A stretch of DNA of 64,000 nucleotides. It comes from Amborella trichopoda. Its lineage: Eukaryota; Streptophyta; Magnoliopsida; Amborellales; Amborellaceae. Numbering within the stretch: position 1 is the first letter of the stretch; each line of letters begins with the position of its first letter. The notes beneath the pieces are model-generated. The model did not search any database, was not told where the DNA came from, and was given only the letters and a program-made list of their open reading frames with translations. The DNA lies in contig NW_006499776.1 of NCBI RefSeq assembly GCF_000471905.2, positions 2,650,204-2,714,203 on the forward strand, given 5' to 3'. Below, piece by piece: positions 43,539 through 55,079 of this stretch. The translations under genes and the position numbers were made by a program.

Positions 43539-45181
43539 TTAAAACTCCTGACACTTCCCCATTTTCTTTGCGAATATATCAGGGAAACTTGTGCATTCTG
43601 ATCGGTAATGGCCTCTTATCTGATGATATGGGCGCCAACGATCTTCAGTCCACTTAGTAAGGCGACAAGGTTTCCTTTCTTGCTTCACTGTGATTATGCC
43701 TTCGTGAAGCATTAAAATGAAGAAGGCGTAAAAGATATCGGGCATTTCGTCTTCCCCTTAGATAGTTACATCATGAGAGGCTTCGACTACCCCGAGGGCC
43801 TTCTTTAAGTTTTCAAGCTTTATCTGACCTTTCAGAATCAGGGCCTCAATAATAGCCTTCAGCATGTAGTAGTCATCTGTAGGATGATTGATCTTCCGAT
43901 GGTAGGCACAATAATTCGCCTGAGTGTTAAGGTTAGGTGTCTCAGGGAATTGGGTTTCTAAAAGCTGGATCATATTATGTTCCACTAATAATCGGAACAG
44001 TGCAGGGATGCATTCCTTCTTGAAGGGGTAGACCTTGTTCCTATGCTTGGTGAAAAGATCACCCCGATCAACGTTGGCCGGTGGGGGTACCTGATTGTAT
44101 GACTATTGTTGCTTGTCATCCTGAGGTGTTACCTTTGCTGTGCTTACCCCTTTAGAGAGGTCCAAAGTTTGAGAGGGAGACTTCTTTGAATCAGCAACCA
44201 TGACGACTGCACTGATTACCCCTTTATGTTCGCTGCCCCATATGTTATTTCGAGAGTTACCATCGCCCAGGTTGTTTGCTAAACTTGTAGATGATTCTTG
44301 TGTTGCACCAAGGTGGTGTGATAGATTTTCTATATGGACTGATTTAGAGGTCAGCTTTGACAAGGAGTGTGGATTAGAGGCCTCAACATGTAGAGGGATC
44401 TCAGGTCGCATGTTCCGTACACAAGTTTGGACTACTTCCATCTCAGGCATAAGATTAGGATGGTAGGAAGCCAAGTTTCTCCATCTTGATATGAATTGAT
44501 GTACGGGCTCTTGGGGTCATGAGTCAGGGTGAGAAGTTCGATTGTTTGAACCTCTCTCTCGACTTGATAGAAGCGTTGATGGAATAGTTTCTCCATCTCC
44601 TCCCACGTATGCACTGAGTTTAGAGGAAGTCGAGCATACCATTGAAATGCTGGGCCATCGAGGTCTCAACGAACAGTCAGAGAAGAAGTCTCTCATCAGC
44701 TGCTATTTCTCGACATGTTGCCGAAAAGTGGGCATTATGCTGGTTTGGGGACGTGGTTCTATTCAATAAAGGAAACTTCCCTTTCTTATAATCTGAGGGA
44801 AACGGGACTTGATTAATATACGAGGGGTATGGCCTTTGATAAGGTGTTGTTCCCTGTATCTCCCGGATTTCTCTGTTCTTTAGGCTATGAGTGACCATAG
44901 CGTCAATGTATAGATGAGGGACAAAATTGTCTTGAGGTAGAAGGAGGGGGCTGCCGTGGAGGTGCACCATCAGAGTGATGGGAATTGACCTCATGGTTAG
45001 CCGACTGGCGTGCTGTGTCCATACGATCTATCTTTTCCATCATCATGTGCACCATATCCTCCAACTTGTCCATGCACTCTTCCTGCACATCACCGGGCTC
45101 ACTTACGACCATTATGCTGACCTTTTTACTATGGAGGTTGATGTTAGTGGCAACAGAGGGCTTGCAAACTTGACGGGTCAT
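43539..45181 (-). pseudogene. Tat-D gag with two decayed zinc knuckles
   Basis: Begins MTRQVCKPS at 45,181, then a coiled-coil-like stretch (MDKLEDMVHMMMEKIDRMD), the segment PYPSYINQVPFPSDYKKGKF, the capsid piece HTWEEMEKLFHQRFYQVERE, and ASYHPNLMPEMEVVQTCVRN. Knuckle one (43,910-43,869) is CAYHRKINHPTDDY, final Cys lost to Tyr; knuckle two starts at 43,634 with Arg in place of the first Cys (RPYHQIRGHYRSEC). They are 276 bases apart, as in Tat-A and Tat-C. The third knuckle present in those copies is missing here. Confidence 0.8.
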
Positions 45182-45289
45182 ACGTGGTAGGTCAGTCAGC
45201 AGGGGGCCAGCATGCCTTAACTGAACTCAACTCTTGTATGCTGAATGATTCTCGACGGTTTTGGGATCATAGTTACTGAGCAGCTGGGT

Positions 45290-46451
45290 CTTTTTCTACA
45301 ATAGTTACCACAGTATAGGGCTCATGGAGCTCTTCTTCAGGCTTCATTGTCTGAAGGGGGTAAAAGGGATTCTGGTGAAGAGGGTCATCAGAATTGGTTG
45401 TTTTGACTCCCTTGGTCACCTCCCTAGTCAAAATTTACAGACCTCTATCGAGTTTAGCCTTGAGGGTTTGAAGGACCTTGTGCTAAAGCTGCGATCTAGG
45501 TCACGACTGGTCAGCTCTTCCTGCATAGGAGAGAGCTGTCTTCATCTGGTGTAGCCATGGATGAGGGCCAAGAAATGGAGTCATCTTAGGTCGGGGAGAA
45601 TGAAGGACTCAATTTTCCATCAGGTCGATGCTTCGAGGTCTCTTGTGAGCTCAAGAGACACAACTAAAGTGACGGGGCTGGTCCAGGATGGTACTCTTTG
45701 GGAAAAACTTTGAGTTCCAAGGTTGAAGGTGCTTGCTCGATGAAGGAGTGGGTTGGAGCAGGGTTGACTCATAAGGAGGCTTGAGTCAAGGGTAAGAGGG
45801 CTTCTGTGATGGTGACGCGTGTGCACCCCTTAAAGAAGGGTCACTGGTGACCTGGGGGTCAACCCGGGCTCGAGCAAGTGGTCTGGCAAGTGTTCGCAAC
45901 AGAACCGCTGTTGGGCTATCCCTTACAGAGTGCGCTTGTGTGCAATGTAGGAGCACAAGAAGGTCGTCTCCTGTGTACTCGGGTTGGCGTGGCAATGTCA
46001 TTGCCCCTAGTAGTGAGATGCATATGAGTAGCATGTGCAGGACCTGGCCTTGGAAGGTTCGATCTTGAACACGGACTTGAGATAATAGAGCGGTTGCTCT
46101 GAGGTGTGGCTTGAGTGGGTAACCCACAAGCCTTGTGGTGTGTGAGAGGGATGGAGACTGTGGGGTTTCCCCCTCGACGTGTTGAGCCTTTAAGGATAGA
46201 GACCCATGGTGCAGAAATGTGGGGGGTAGCCCTATGGCGACCCACAGAAGCAATGAAAGCTTATTTACCTTTTGTAGAAAGGGACTGGGCAGTGTTCCGG
46301 CATACATCGAAAACACCACCGACAAGTGACTTGTTAGTGGATGGGTGCCGGCTGTGTGAGGCAACAGAAGTGCTGCCGATGCAGGGCACCTTAGTGGAGT
46401 TTCTGCCAGAGCGAGTGAGGGAGTTTTAGGTCCCACCTTACATCGGTCCAA
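45290..46451 (-). pseudogene. Tat-D 5' coding region (ORF1/gag N-terminus), unknown function
   Basis: Frame 46,451-45,786 is open for 221 codons but changes relative frame compared with Tat-A. Shared words: TRLVGYPLKPHLR (Tat-A TLRLVGHPRESHL), HMLLICISLLGAM, and LARPLARARVDPQVT. Near 45,360 this copy reads NPFYPLQTMKPEEE through the point where Tat-A and Tat-C have a stop, suggesting ORF1 and gag were one frame. No domain recognised. Confidence 0.5.
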
Positions 46452-46519
46452 GTTAAGTCCTGGGAGCTAGACACGGGGGCTTTGCTCAAGAGGATGGCTG
46501 GGAATGAAGTCAAAGGAAC

Positions 46520-46600
46520 TTATTCCATAGGGACGCTATCGAATACGGGGACAAGAAAATCCCCAATTTGGATAAATGGGTTACAGAACCTGCAAGCCAT
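46520..46600 (-). CDS. Tat-D leader reading frame MACRFCNPFIQIGDFLVP
   Basis: 26 codons plus stop, same position and same opening residues as the other three copies. Stops at TAA 46,522-46,520 where Tat-A reads on. Confidence 0.5.
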   Translation of the reverse strand: MACRFCNPFIQIGDFLVPVFDSVPME

Positions 46601-46683
46601 AATAAAATGTGAAAAGACAATGAAAGCAGATAATAAAGGAAGGAACTAACCAAACAAGAACGATCCGACTAAGGGGTAATAAG

Positions 46684-46701
46684 TCCCCAGTGGAGTCACC
46701 A
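46684..46701 (-). promoter_or_regulatory. Primer binding site, Tat-D
   Basis: Minus strand TGGTGACTCCACTGGGGA, three bases after the 5' LTR end CCTAACCA. The least altered copy in the window. Confidence 0.72.
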
Positions 46702-47479
46702 AGTTGGTTAGGTGCCTCGATCTCGCCCTCCAAATCTTTTGGGGATCGGGCTGCCCATGTCTCGTGTTTTGAGATAAGACCCGGGACATTTTTGAGATTG
46801 TCCTCTTGGAAACCTCGTTTGAGAATAGGGACAGGTGTTACTAATCGATGAGAGAGGAATTTAAAGGTTCGAGACTTACTTGGGCTGATCTCGTGGATGC
46901 CCTCTTACATCACGACGAAAGCCCCCTAGTAATAAAACTGGTTCAGGATCGGCTCCCTTGGCTTGTATTCTTCTTATTTTCTACAATCACACATATATAT
47001 GGAAAAGTTTATAAGACAGGCGGGTCAGACCTCACCCTTTTCCTCTTTGATGAACGTACACAAGTATGCGCATTCAAAAAGAAGAAGAGAAGAAAGACAG
47101 GGGAGAGAAGAATTCGTCTAAGCGAGAGGATAGAGCAGTGACTAAGATCGTGAGTAATTGGCCTGACATGATAGCAAAACGGGCTCAATAACTAAGACTG
47201 GCTCGCAGGATTACTACTATACATCATTACTAGTACTGACTAGCTGGGCACGATGCTTATTCTGTCATGATAATAAAGATGGCCAAGTAATCTTGACACA
47301 ACAACATTACAGCTAGACGACAGGACTATCATGAGGGGCTAACCTCAATCCCTCTTAGTCGAATGAATGAGCAGCAGAATGATGGTTATGATGAAATAAG
47401 AGAAGAAGGGATCAGAAAGAAGGAGGGAGAAGAAAGGAAGAGAAGAGTATGAAAGATGAGAGGATAAAAGAGAGAGAGG

Positions 47480-48240
47480 GAAAGAAGATGCAGTTGGCGC
47501 TAAGCATTATCGACTGTGTTGATAGGAAGAGAGAGAAAATGCAGTCGGCGTTAAGCTTTATCAACTGTGTTATGTAGAGGAGAAGAGAGAAGATGCAGTC
47601 GTTGCTAGGCTTTGCTAACTGTGTCAGAAGAAGAGAGAGAAATCCAGCCGATGCTAGGCTTCACCGACTATGATAGAAAAGAAGAGAAGGAGAAAACCAG
47701 CCGGTGCTAAGCTTGCGTCGGTTGTGATGAGATAAAAGCAAGAGAGAGATCGAGCCGGTGCTAGGCTTCACCGATTGTTACTGAAGATAGGAGAGAGAAA
47801 TCCAATCAGCGCTAGGCTTCACCGACTGTGGCAGAAGAGAAGAGAGAGAAATCCAACCGGTGTTAGTCTTCGTCGACTGTGACAGAAGAGAAGAGAGAGA
47901 AATCCAAACGGTGTTAAGATTCGTTGACTGTGACAGAAGAGAAGAGTGAGAAATCTGACCAGTGCTAGGCTTCACTGACTATGACAAAAGAGAAGAGAGA
48001 AATCCAACTAGTGTTGGGAACGAAAGAAGAGGAGAGAGAAAACCCCACTCGGTGCTAGAAACAAAAGATGAGGAGAGAGAAAACCCCACCCAACATTAGG
48101 AACAAAAGAAGAGAAGAGAAAAAACCCCACCCGATACTGTGAATGAAAGAAGAGGAGAGAGAAAATCTCACTCGATGTTGAGAATGAAAGAAGTGGCGAG
48201 AGAAAAATTCAGTTGGCGTTAGGCTTCACCGATTGTGACA
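47480..48240. repeat. About 51-bp tandem repeat, roughly 14 copies, Tat-D 5' LTR
   Basis: GCTAGGCTTCACCGACTGTG plus GCAGAAGAGAAGAGAGAGAA units; clear 51-base steps at 47,761, 47,812, 47,863 and 47,914. Later units replace the CTAGGCTTC core with GAAAACCCCACCCG. Confidence 0.85.
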
Positions 48241-48640
48241 AAAGAGAGGAGAATGGATGGAGATGGAGATAGAGATGAGAGAAGGGAGAGAAAGAGATAG
48301 AGATGAGAAGAAGAAAGTGAGAAATAGAGATAGAGATGTGAAGAGAGGAGAGAGAAAGAGATAAAGATGAGAAAGAAAGGAGGAGAGAGAAAGAGGGGAG
48401 GAGAGAGAAAGAAGAGAGAGATAGAGATATAGATGAGAAAGAGGGGAGGAGATGAGAAAGAGAGGAGGAGAGAAAGAGGGGAGGAGAGAAAATGTTACTT
48501 ACTCGAAGGGTATCGACCTTTTTCTTCTCTCTCCTCTCTTTCTCTCTAAGACGTACCCACAAGCTTAAGCAACAATCAGAATTTTATTGATTGATAAAAG
48601 AAGAATGAATCCATTTTTTATACAATGAGGCAATGCCTGT

Positions 48641-48648
48641 TTACGTAG
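48641..48648 (-). promoter_or_regulatory. Mutated TATA position, Tat-D 5' LTR
   Basis: Plus strand TTACGTAG where the 3' LTR has TTATATAA. The promoter word is lost in the LTR that would drive full-length RNA. Confidence 0.5.
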
Positions 48649-49750
48649 AATTGGGCTAAAACATGAGTGTATGCTCGAAAACAACCTAAAATTGAAGATA
48701 AATATAATATAATGAATTTAAAGAAATTCTAAAAATGTTTGCAAAAGAATTGTTTTGACCCTGCCTAACAATGTGTGGAATTCGTTAACAGTCCCAACTA
48801 CTGCCTTAGAACTTGTGTGATCTTCTGTGGCTGACCAGAGGTCGTTCTGATGCTAGTTTGATCAAAAGATCATTGTTTTCTTATAGGGCTCAGCATGACG
48901 ATCATTTTGATACCATCTTCGAGCTAGGAATCATGTTTTTGAGCCATGATCATGGGGATTGAATCTTGGATGAATCTTGAAAACTTAGGATCGATTGTGT
49001 GCTCGTTCCTTGATGTTTCTTTGTGATTTCTTCACGATCATGTTGCAATGAATGTAGCTTGATTTAGTGTTCGGATGAAGATTTTGTCGTCTTGAGTTTT
49101 TTGCCAGAATCTTGAAATCTGATGGCCGAAATTTACAGAAGTTTTGATGCATTCATGTGTGAAATCCAACTGTTCATCATATGTGAAGTTCGGACCATAG
49201 ATAGCTTCAGACCTCACTCATCTAATGGTATTCATTTCGTGTCGATCGGGTATACAAGCGTCGTGATCTGGTTGTGCGAACAAGGGGTGCTGCTACTGAA
49301 GTTTCTGCAACGTCCTTCATGGATTAGTGACTTTCATTTAGTTTTTCTCTCTGCTCGGGCGTCGTCATGAGGCATACAACATATCGAATTATTCATCTTG
49401 ATGAGACGAACATGCTTACCAAATTTTAGAGCGATCTGTATTGGAACAAGTGAGATATACGCCTCAAAAGTGACTGCCTGTGACTGTGAAAATAACCACG
49501 TTTCAGGGTGTCTGTTACAGGGTCCATTTCAGGGTGCTAAAGACCAATTTTGCTGAAATTGATTATTCTTATTCACTGCATTAGACATGTCTGATCACGA
49601 TAAAACTTGACGGGTGGTCTTTTGAAGTGTTGATGATGATCCTGACCAATTCTGGGCCCATTCTGGGACTGTCAAGAATTTCCACTGTTTTTTAGACTTT
49701 ATTGACCTGCTTCCTACCAGGGACCAAGGTGCTGAAAATATGTTCAAACA

Positions 49751-49755
49751 TGCAC
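49751..49755. other. Right target-site duplication of Tat-D (TGCAC)
   Basis: Pairs with TACAC at 30,562-30,566; one transition apart. Confidence 0.8.
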
Positions 49756-51660
49756 CACCAGGCTCTGACCCTCCATAAGAGACGGTTAGTGTCATGGTGA
49801 TCAATGACTCGGACAATGCTAAGGACGAGAGGATGAACAAGTTGGAGGAAATGATGCAAGCCATCCTTGAAAAAATTGAATGCCTTGAGGCCTTCAGGTC
49901 CCCTTCTTTGATCGATTCGCCGACTGGTGAGGGCACAGTTCCCAGGCAAACTCCTGCACCGGCCTCCCAAGACAGTTTTACTCTCGCAGAGTCTCCCAAA
50001 CCGACATAGATGCTATAGTTGCCGATAGCCTCAAGAACAAGGTCCCAGGCATGCAGGATACACCGCTCTATCAAAAGCCGTACCTTTCGTACATTGACCA
50101 GGTGCCTTTTCCTCCGAACTATCAATAAGGGAAGCTCCCCTTATTCAACGGTACTAGGTCTTCGCATCAGCATACTCCACACATCTAGGCGGCCTATCGA
50201 GAGACGACAACTGAAGGACGATTACTCCTCCGCTAGTTTGTCTAGACACTTGAAGGGTCAGCCTTCTAGTGGTATGCTCGATTGCCTCCAAACACGGTAC
50301 AAACGTGGCAAGAAATGGAGCAGTTATTCCACCAACAGTTATTCCACCAACGGTTCTATGAGGTCCAAAGGAACGTGGAAACCATCAAGCTCCCCACTTT
50401 GATGCAAGACCTTGGTGAGCTGGTTGACAAGTTCATCACCTGAAGGAGAGAATTGGCAACCTTTCATGCCACTCCCATGATTGAGAAGCAAGCGGTCCAG
50501 ACCCTCATATAAAACATGCTTTCCAAGATCGCTCTGCATGCCGAGGCATCCAATCCACCCTCCATGTCTGAGCTCATCTCTATGGCAGTTCCTATTTAGG
50601 GATTGTTCAATCACCATGGTAGCCCTCGTCAACAGCCTACCGGCTCAAACTCTTGCTCCAACTGTCGGGGCAACCAAAAGGAAGTAATCAGCATGGCTGT
50701 CACCATGGCTTACACCACGGGCACGACTCGTCAAACCTTGGACCTTTTTAAGGCACATATGCCTCAGGTCGGGGGTAAACAACAGTCTTACAACGGTGTC
50801 CCGCCTCCTAAAAATACTAAGCAAAATGTCTGCCGAATCTAGCACCAGAATAAAGTTTACCCCTTCGATAAGCATTGCACTCCTACACTGCTTCAACTAC
50901 TGCTGGAATAGAACATGATCCAGCTGTCAGAGGCCGATATTGCAAAGTCGCCTGGGCAGGAGGCAAATGAGAGGTACTGTGCCTATCACAGGAGGGTGTG
51001 CCACCCCACTTATGACTGTTATAAGCTCAACGACACTATCGAAGCCCTTATCAACAATGGTCAGATAAAGCTTGAAAAGTTTGAGAAGGCATTCGGGGCA
51101 ACAGAGGCTTCTCACATAGCAACGGTCCAAGTGGACGATGGAGCACCCGCTATCCTTCATGAAGTTTTCTCCATAATGCTCGAAGAAGGACTCATAACTC
51201 CTAAGCCAACAAGGTAGCCTAAGTTCTTGCCCCCAGGGATCGAGAACCCTTGGTGTGCATACCATCAGATATTAAGTCATGATGTCACCTAGTGAACTGG
51301 ATTTCATAAGCTCTTAGCAGAGAAGATGTAACAGTGTCAGGAAGTTCAAAGCAGCCCAGGAGGACACCCTTAAGTCCCTCTATCGCCTGTGCAAGAAAGC
51401 CTCCCCACTCAAGCCCTGCAAAATACTGAGCATGACCATTTGCATGTCCTCTTCAAGGGAATGCTCCAACAAGGCCTTGTCATTCCCAAGCCTGTTAGGC
51501 AGTCGAGGCATCTTGCCCAGGGCACGAAAAATCTCTGGTGCCCATATCACCAAGTATGGGGCCATGAACTTAATGAGTGCTCAGGGTTCGAAGCTATAGT
51601 CACAGAGAAAGTCCAGCAGGGCCGCATCGTTTGCGCGGTTCTTTCAAAACACGTCTAGGC
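49756..51660 (+). pseudogene. Tat-C gag with three knuckles
   Basis: Opens with VMVINDSDNAKDERMNKLEE and a coiled-coil-like MMQAILEKIECLE, then SLKNKVPGMQDTPLYQKPYL-like text. Stops and frame changes follow near 50,125 and 50,400. Knuckles: 50,978-51,019 CAYHRRVCHPTYDC (intact CHHC), 51,254-51,295 CAYHQILSHDVT then stop (broken), 51,539-51,580 CPYHQVWGHELNEC (intact). Spacings are 276 and 285 bases, identical to Tat-A. Between them lie the gag segment KAFGATEASHIATVQVDDGA and the repeated motif MLQQGLVIPKPVRQSRHLAQ. Confidence 0.82.
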
Positions 51661-52706
51661 TACCGCGCCCATTCAAGAGGAAGTTTAATGAGAAAACACC
51701 GGAACCTTCAAAGCCCTCAACCTCTCAGCCTTAGGAAGTCTATCATGGGCGGAACAGGCTCAAATCCTTGAAACATGAGGCAGTCAACCAAGCTAAGACT
51801 ACTCACCAGTCAGACAGGGCGGTCCAAAGAAGGAGAAGGCGGGCACCTAAGTCGGTCCGTCATAGGAATTGTCCTCCTCATCCACCAGTTGAGGAAGAAT
51901 GTTTCAGGCCCCTTCCCCCACTGCCAACCTTGCAGGACTTCATCCCAAGCGAAGCTCACCTCGTCATTTCGTCGAATCAGACAAACATCCCTGAGTCACC
52001 AACAACTTGGGATTCCTCCAATATGGGTGACGACGTTAAAAGCAACCCACGACGGTCAAAGTCGGGGAAAGACCTAAAATATCCCCTGCAAACGTTCAAG
52101 TCCGGTGACAAAGTAAAATGCTGCCCAGAACATTCTAATTCTTCTCCTCCTCCCTCCTCTTCTATTTTCTCAACAGGTGCAGCTCGACAGTGCTTGGACT
52201 TCGACACTCTAAATCGAGAGTTCAGAGACATCAGCTTAACCACGCCGCTGCAAGAGTGTCGCAGAGAGATCCTGGCTCAAGCGGCAAGATTCTCGACAGT
52301 CGCCGACACCCTGTCAACCCGAGCACAGACCGAGTCACCCTAAAGCTCTTGTTCCAAAGAGGCCTGCCACATGATCCAAGTGCATGAAGCACCCAGATCG
52401 GGGAAAGCATCAAGTAATCCCAATCATGAGATCATGGACTGCCCATTCGATGTCGGGATCATGGGTTTCCACAGGCGAGGTCAATGAGAATCCTTGTGAG
52501 TTCCTTGACGAGGAGATCCAAGAAGCTTCAAAAGAGCGGGAAGAAGGCGTCAGGCCACGGTTGATGTGCATGAAGAGATCAACTTGGGGGATGAGGCCGA
52601 CCTGAGGCTAACTTTCATGTCAGCAAAAATGTCCCCAGAATAGAAAGAAAGTTAGATTTCCCTCCTCCGAGTAAATCGGGATGTCTTTGCCTGACATTAT
52701 CATGAG
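51661..52706 (+). pseudogene. Tat-C gag-pol linker
   Basis: Frame 51,768-52,343 (191 codons) begins with basic AVQRRRRRAPKSVRHRN and contains GDDVKSNPRRSKSGKDLK, the repeat KSGDKVKCCPEHSN, Ser/Pro-rich NSSPPPSSS and ECRREILAQAARFSTVADTL, matching Tat-A RRRLRKTLAQAAGFLTIVDAL. It then degrades by frameshifts through GSWVSTGEVNEN and EEIQEASKEREEG. No protease motif. Confidence 0.6.
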
Positions 52707-53034
52707 GTGCCAGGTTTAGACCCTCAGATTCCTATCCATCGCCTCGGTATTGAGCCAACCATCAAACCCAAGAAGCAGAAATCGAGAAGGTTTAGACTCG
52801 ACCTCGAGATGCAGATGATGAGAGGGATGTCTTCCCTGAATGCCTGCCTTACTCATTCGGGGTACTCCTCGCAGCTAAGGATGTTATTAAGGTAAAGCAG
52901 GAAAAATCCCAACATAAAGGATCAAAGGTTATGGAGGAAGAACCTAAATTCATTGACCCGATTTGTGTAGAGGTTGAGCAAGTAGAAGACTGGAGGGAGC
53001 CTATCAGGACTTCATAAAGCAGGAAGGAAACCTC
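52707..53034 (+). pseudogene. Tat-C remnant of pol: RT entry fused to post-RNase H tail
   Basis: Codes MPGLDPQIPIHRLGIEPTIK and KQKSRRFRLDLEMQ (start of RT), then at about 52,808-52,825 jumps, in another frame, to DERDVFPECLPYSFGVLLAA, which in Tat-D (near 40,310) lies between the second RNase H and integrase. About 1.75 kb, the whole RT catalytic region and both RNase H domains, is missing relative to Tat-A and Tat-D. The junction GATGCAGATGATGAGAGG has GATG on both parental sides, as in microhomology-mediated deletion. Confidence 0.85.
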
Positions 53035-54237
53035 ATGATTGGGAGGAACACAACGTCATACGACAGATGTCCATCAAGTACACCTTTCTTGACGGGGATG
53101 TTCTCTTTCGTCGGTCATTTGATGGAATTCTCCTCAGATGCCTCAATGCATAAGAAGCAAGTAAAGTGCTCAAGGAAGTGCGGCATCTGTGGGCTACGTC
53201 AGTCTGGCCCTAAGCTTTATGAGCGTATACGTAGACTCGGCTATTACTGTTCTTCCATGGTAGCTGATGCCCAAAACTATCCTAAAAGATGCCAGGTGTG
53301 TCAGATCCACTCAAGCCTCATTCATCAACCCTCGGAGTCTCTCCACCCTACAGTGACATCGTGGCCCTTTTCCCAGTGGGGTATGAACATTGTAGGACCC
53401 ATCGATCCCCCTTCTGCCTTGGGTCATGCCTTCATTATGGCAGTGAAAGACTACTTTCCTAAGTGGGCTGAAGCGATCCCTCTCAAGCAGGTTCCAAGGA
53501 CAGCGGGAGCCAACTTCGTGCTTCATCACATCATCTACCGATTCGAAGTTTCGGACCGGATAATCTCTGATAATGGCCACCAATTCAGAAGCCATCTTGT
53601 TGATTGCCTAGCCAACCAGCTCGGCTTTGAGTGGAAGTACTTGACTATGTACTACCCTCGAGCCAATGGTTTGGCTGAGGCATTCATCAAAACTTTGTGT
53701 GGGGTGCTCTAGAAGTCAGTTTCGAAGTCAAAGAAGAATTGGCATGCGAAGCTGCTTGAAGCTCTGTGGGCTTATCACACCACCACTCGAAATGCTAAAC
53801 ACTCCGCTCCTTATTTCCTTGTCTATGGAGGTGAGGCGGTCCTACTCCTCGGGGTTCAAATACCCTCACTCCGTGTCGCTATACATCAAGGACTGACTGA
53901 AGATGAGAGGGTCAAGCTCCATTACCAAGAGTTGGACGCCCTTGATGAAAAGAGGCTAGAAGCCGAGTAGAACCTCGAGCTCAATCAAGGAAGAATGAAG
54001 AGAGCCTTTGACAAGTCTGTCAAGGTTCGTTCATTCGGTCGGAGGGATCTAGTCTTAGTAGTCAAGAGACTGATTGTCATCCATGGGCATCGCAAAGGAA
54101 AATTCAAGCCCAAGTAGGAAGGTCCGTTCATAGTAAAAAAGGTCACATCAAACGGGACCTATGTACTGACAAACTCGGATGGAGGAGAGGCAACGCCCCC
54201 TATCAACAGACGATACCTAAAGAAGTATTGTACTTGA
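53035..54237 (+). pseudogene. Tat-C integrase, first catalytic Asp replaced by Asn
   Basis: Frame 53,035-53,712 covers most of the protein. Zinc site: the His pair is lost (KCGICGLRQSGPKLYERIRR) but CQVC is kept. Core: WGMNIVGP with AAC at 53,386-53,388 in place of the Asp codon, SDNG Asp at 53,569-53,571, and AEAF Glu at 53,677-53,679, 35 residues apart. TAG at 53,710-53,712 interrupts ahead of KSVSKSKKNWHAKLLEALWA. The C-terminal part continues with IPSLRVAIHQGLTEDERVKL, a further TAG, KVRSFGRRDLVLVVKRL, KGKFKPK-TAG-EGPFIVKKV and ends RRYLKKYCT-TGA at 54,235-54,237. Confidence 0.87.
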
Positions 54238-54411
54238 TGTATCCCCAAAATGCAGTGTGTGCAGCAAGAAAATAAGGAACGAGGCCTATGTACTGGCAAA
54301 CTCTGATGGAGGAGAGGCAACCCCCCCTATCAATGGATGATACCTAAAGAAGTATTATACTTGATGTATCCCCAAAATGCGATGTGCACAAAAAGAAAAT
54401 AAGGAAATGGA
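54158..54411 (+). repeat. 127-bp tandem duplication across the integrase stop
   Basis: CCTATGTACTGACAAACTCG starts at 54,158 and CCTATGTACTGGCAAACTC at 54,285. Each copy runs through GATGGAGGAGAGGCAA, CCCCCTATCAA, CTAAAGAAGTATT, the stop and CAAGAAAATAAGGAA-like text. The second copy is closer to the other elements (AATGGATGATACC). Confidence 0.85.
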
Positions 54412-55079
54412 AAAGAAGAACATTAAGCAAGTCCAAAAGAAGTTCATTTCTTTCATTGCATTAAAAAGAGTTACAAGTTACAATCAAAAGGCAATTACTA
54501 GGGAAGTTACAAAACTCTTGCGTTCGGGGATAAAAAGATGGCTACAGGCCAAAAAAAATATTCTCCTCATGAAGAAGAAGCATACAGACCAAGGAAATTC
54601 CCTGCTCATGATGAAGAAGCAAACCACTTGGAGAAGTTAACTTCAGTGCCACCAAAGAGGATGGTTACAAGCCAAAACATAGGCTTCACGATTGTGCTGA
54701 AGGATTTGGCTTCCAACATACCGCGGTGGCATAGCCTTCTCATTTGTCATCACTCTTGATCGCAAAAAACATCACCGTCCATGATCATTGTCGCACGTTA
54801 CTCAACACCAAGTGCAGCCATCACCGTGCGCAAGACAATGCTGCGTTTCACCATCACCACCGGAAGCAAACATCGCATGAGACCATCGCTATGACCAGCA
54901 TGCTCTTGAACGTGGCTATCACTGTACGTGGCTTAGGGTCACCCAAAGGTAGTGATGCATATGACTAAATGTCGTGCATGCCCTTGTTGTACCTCGGTTC
55001 CCACCATCCCCATTTCCCAGAGGGCATTAATCCTTATGCTTCCTTGGTTTCCCCAATTGCCTACCCGTGACGATTGTCC

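Larger units (their letters stand above)
30567..49750 (-). mobile_element. Tat-D: complete 19.2-kb Tat element nested in Tat-C
   Basis: Minus strand. 3' LTR 30,567-33,778; 3' noncoding region to 38,930 (with an assembly gap); integrase, RNase H, RT, linker, gag, ORF1 and leader to 46,600; primer binding site 46,684-46,701; 5' LTR 46,705-49,750. Both ends carry TG/CA-type termini (the left outer end is TAGTTAGG, mutated) and a 5-bp duplication. The two LTRs differ visibly, about one base in seven where I compared them, so the insertion is not recent. All coding domains are frameshifted. Confidence 0.9.
46705..49750 (-). repeat. 5' LTR of Tat-D (3,046 bp)
   Basis: Starts TGGTTAGGTGCCTCGATC and ends TTCAAACA on the plus strand, with canonical termini. 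About 170 bp shorter than the 3' LTR; a segment around 49,500 (between ACGTTTCAGGGTG and CTGTTACAGGG) is shortened relative to 33,350-33,560. Confidence 0.87.

Noticed and set aside
30555..49760. Tat-D as a chimera of two separate insertions
   Set aside because: LTRs at both ends are of the same subfamily, the internal order is complete, and a 5-bp duplication brackets it.
49595..50125. 176-codon minus-strand frame
   Set aside because: Crosses the boundary between the Tat-D LTR and Tat-C gag and is antisense to gag; chance opening.
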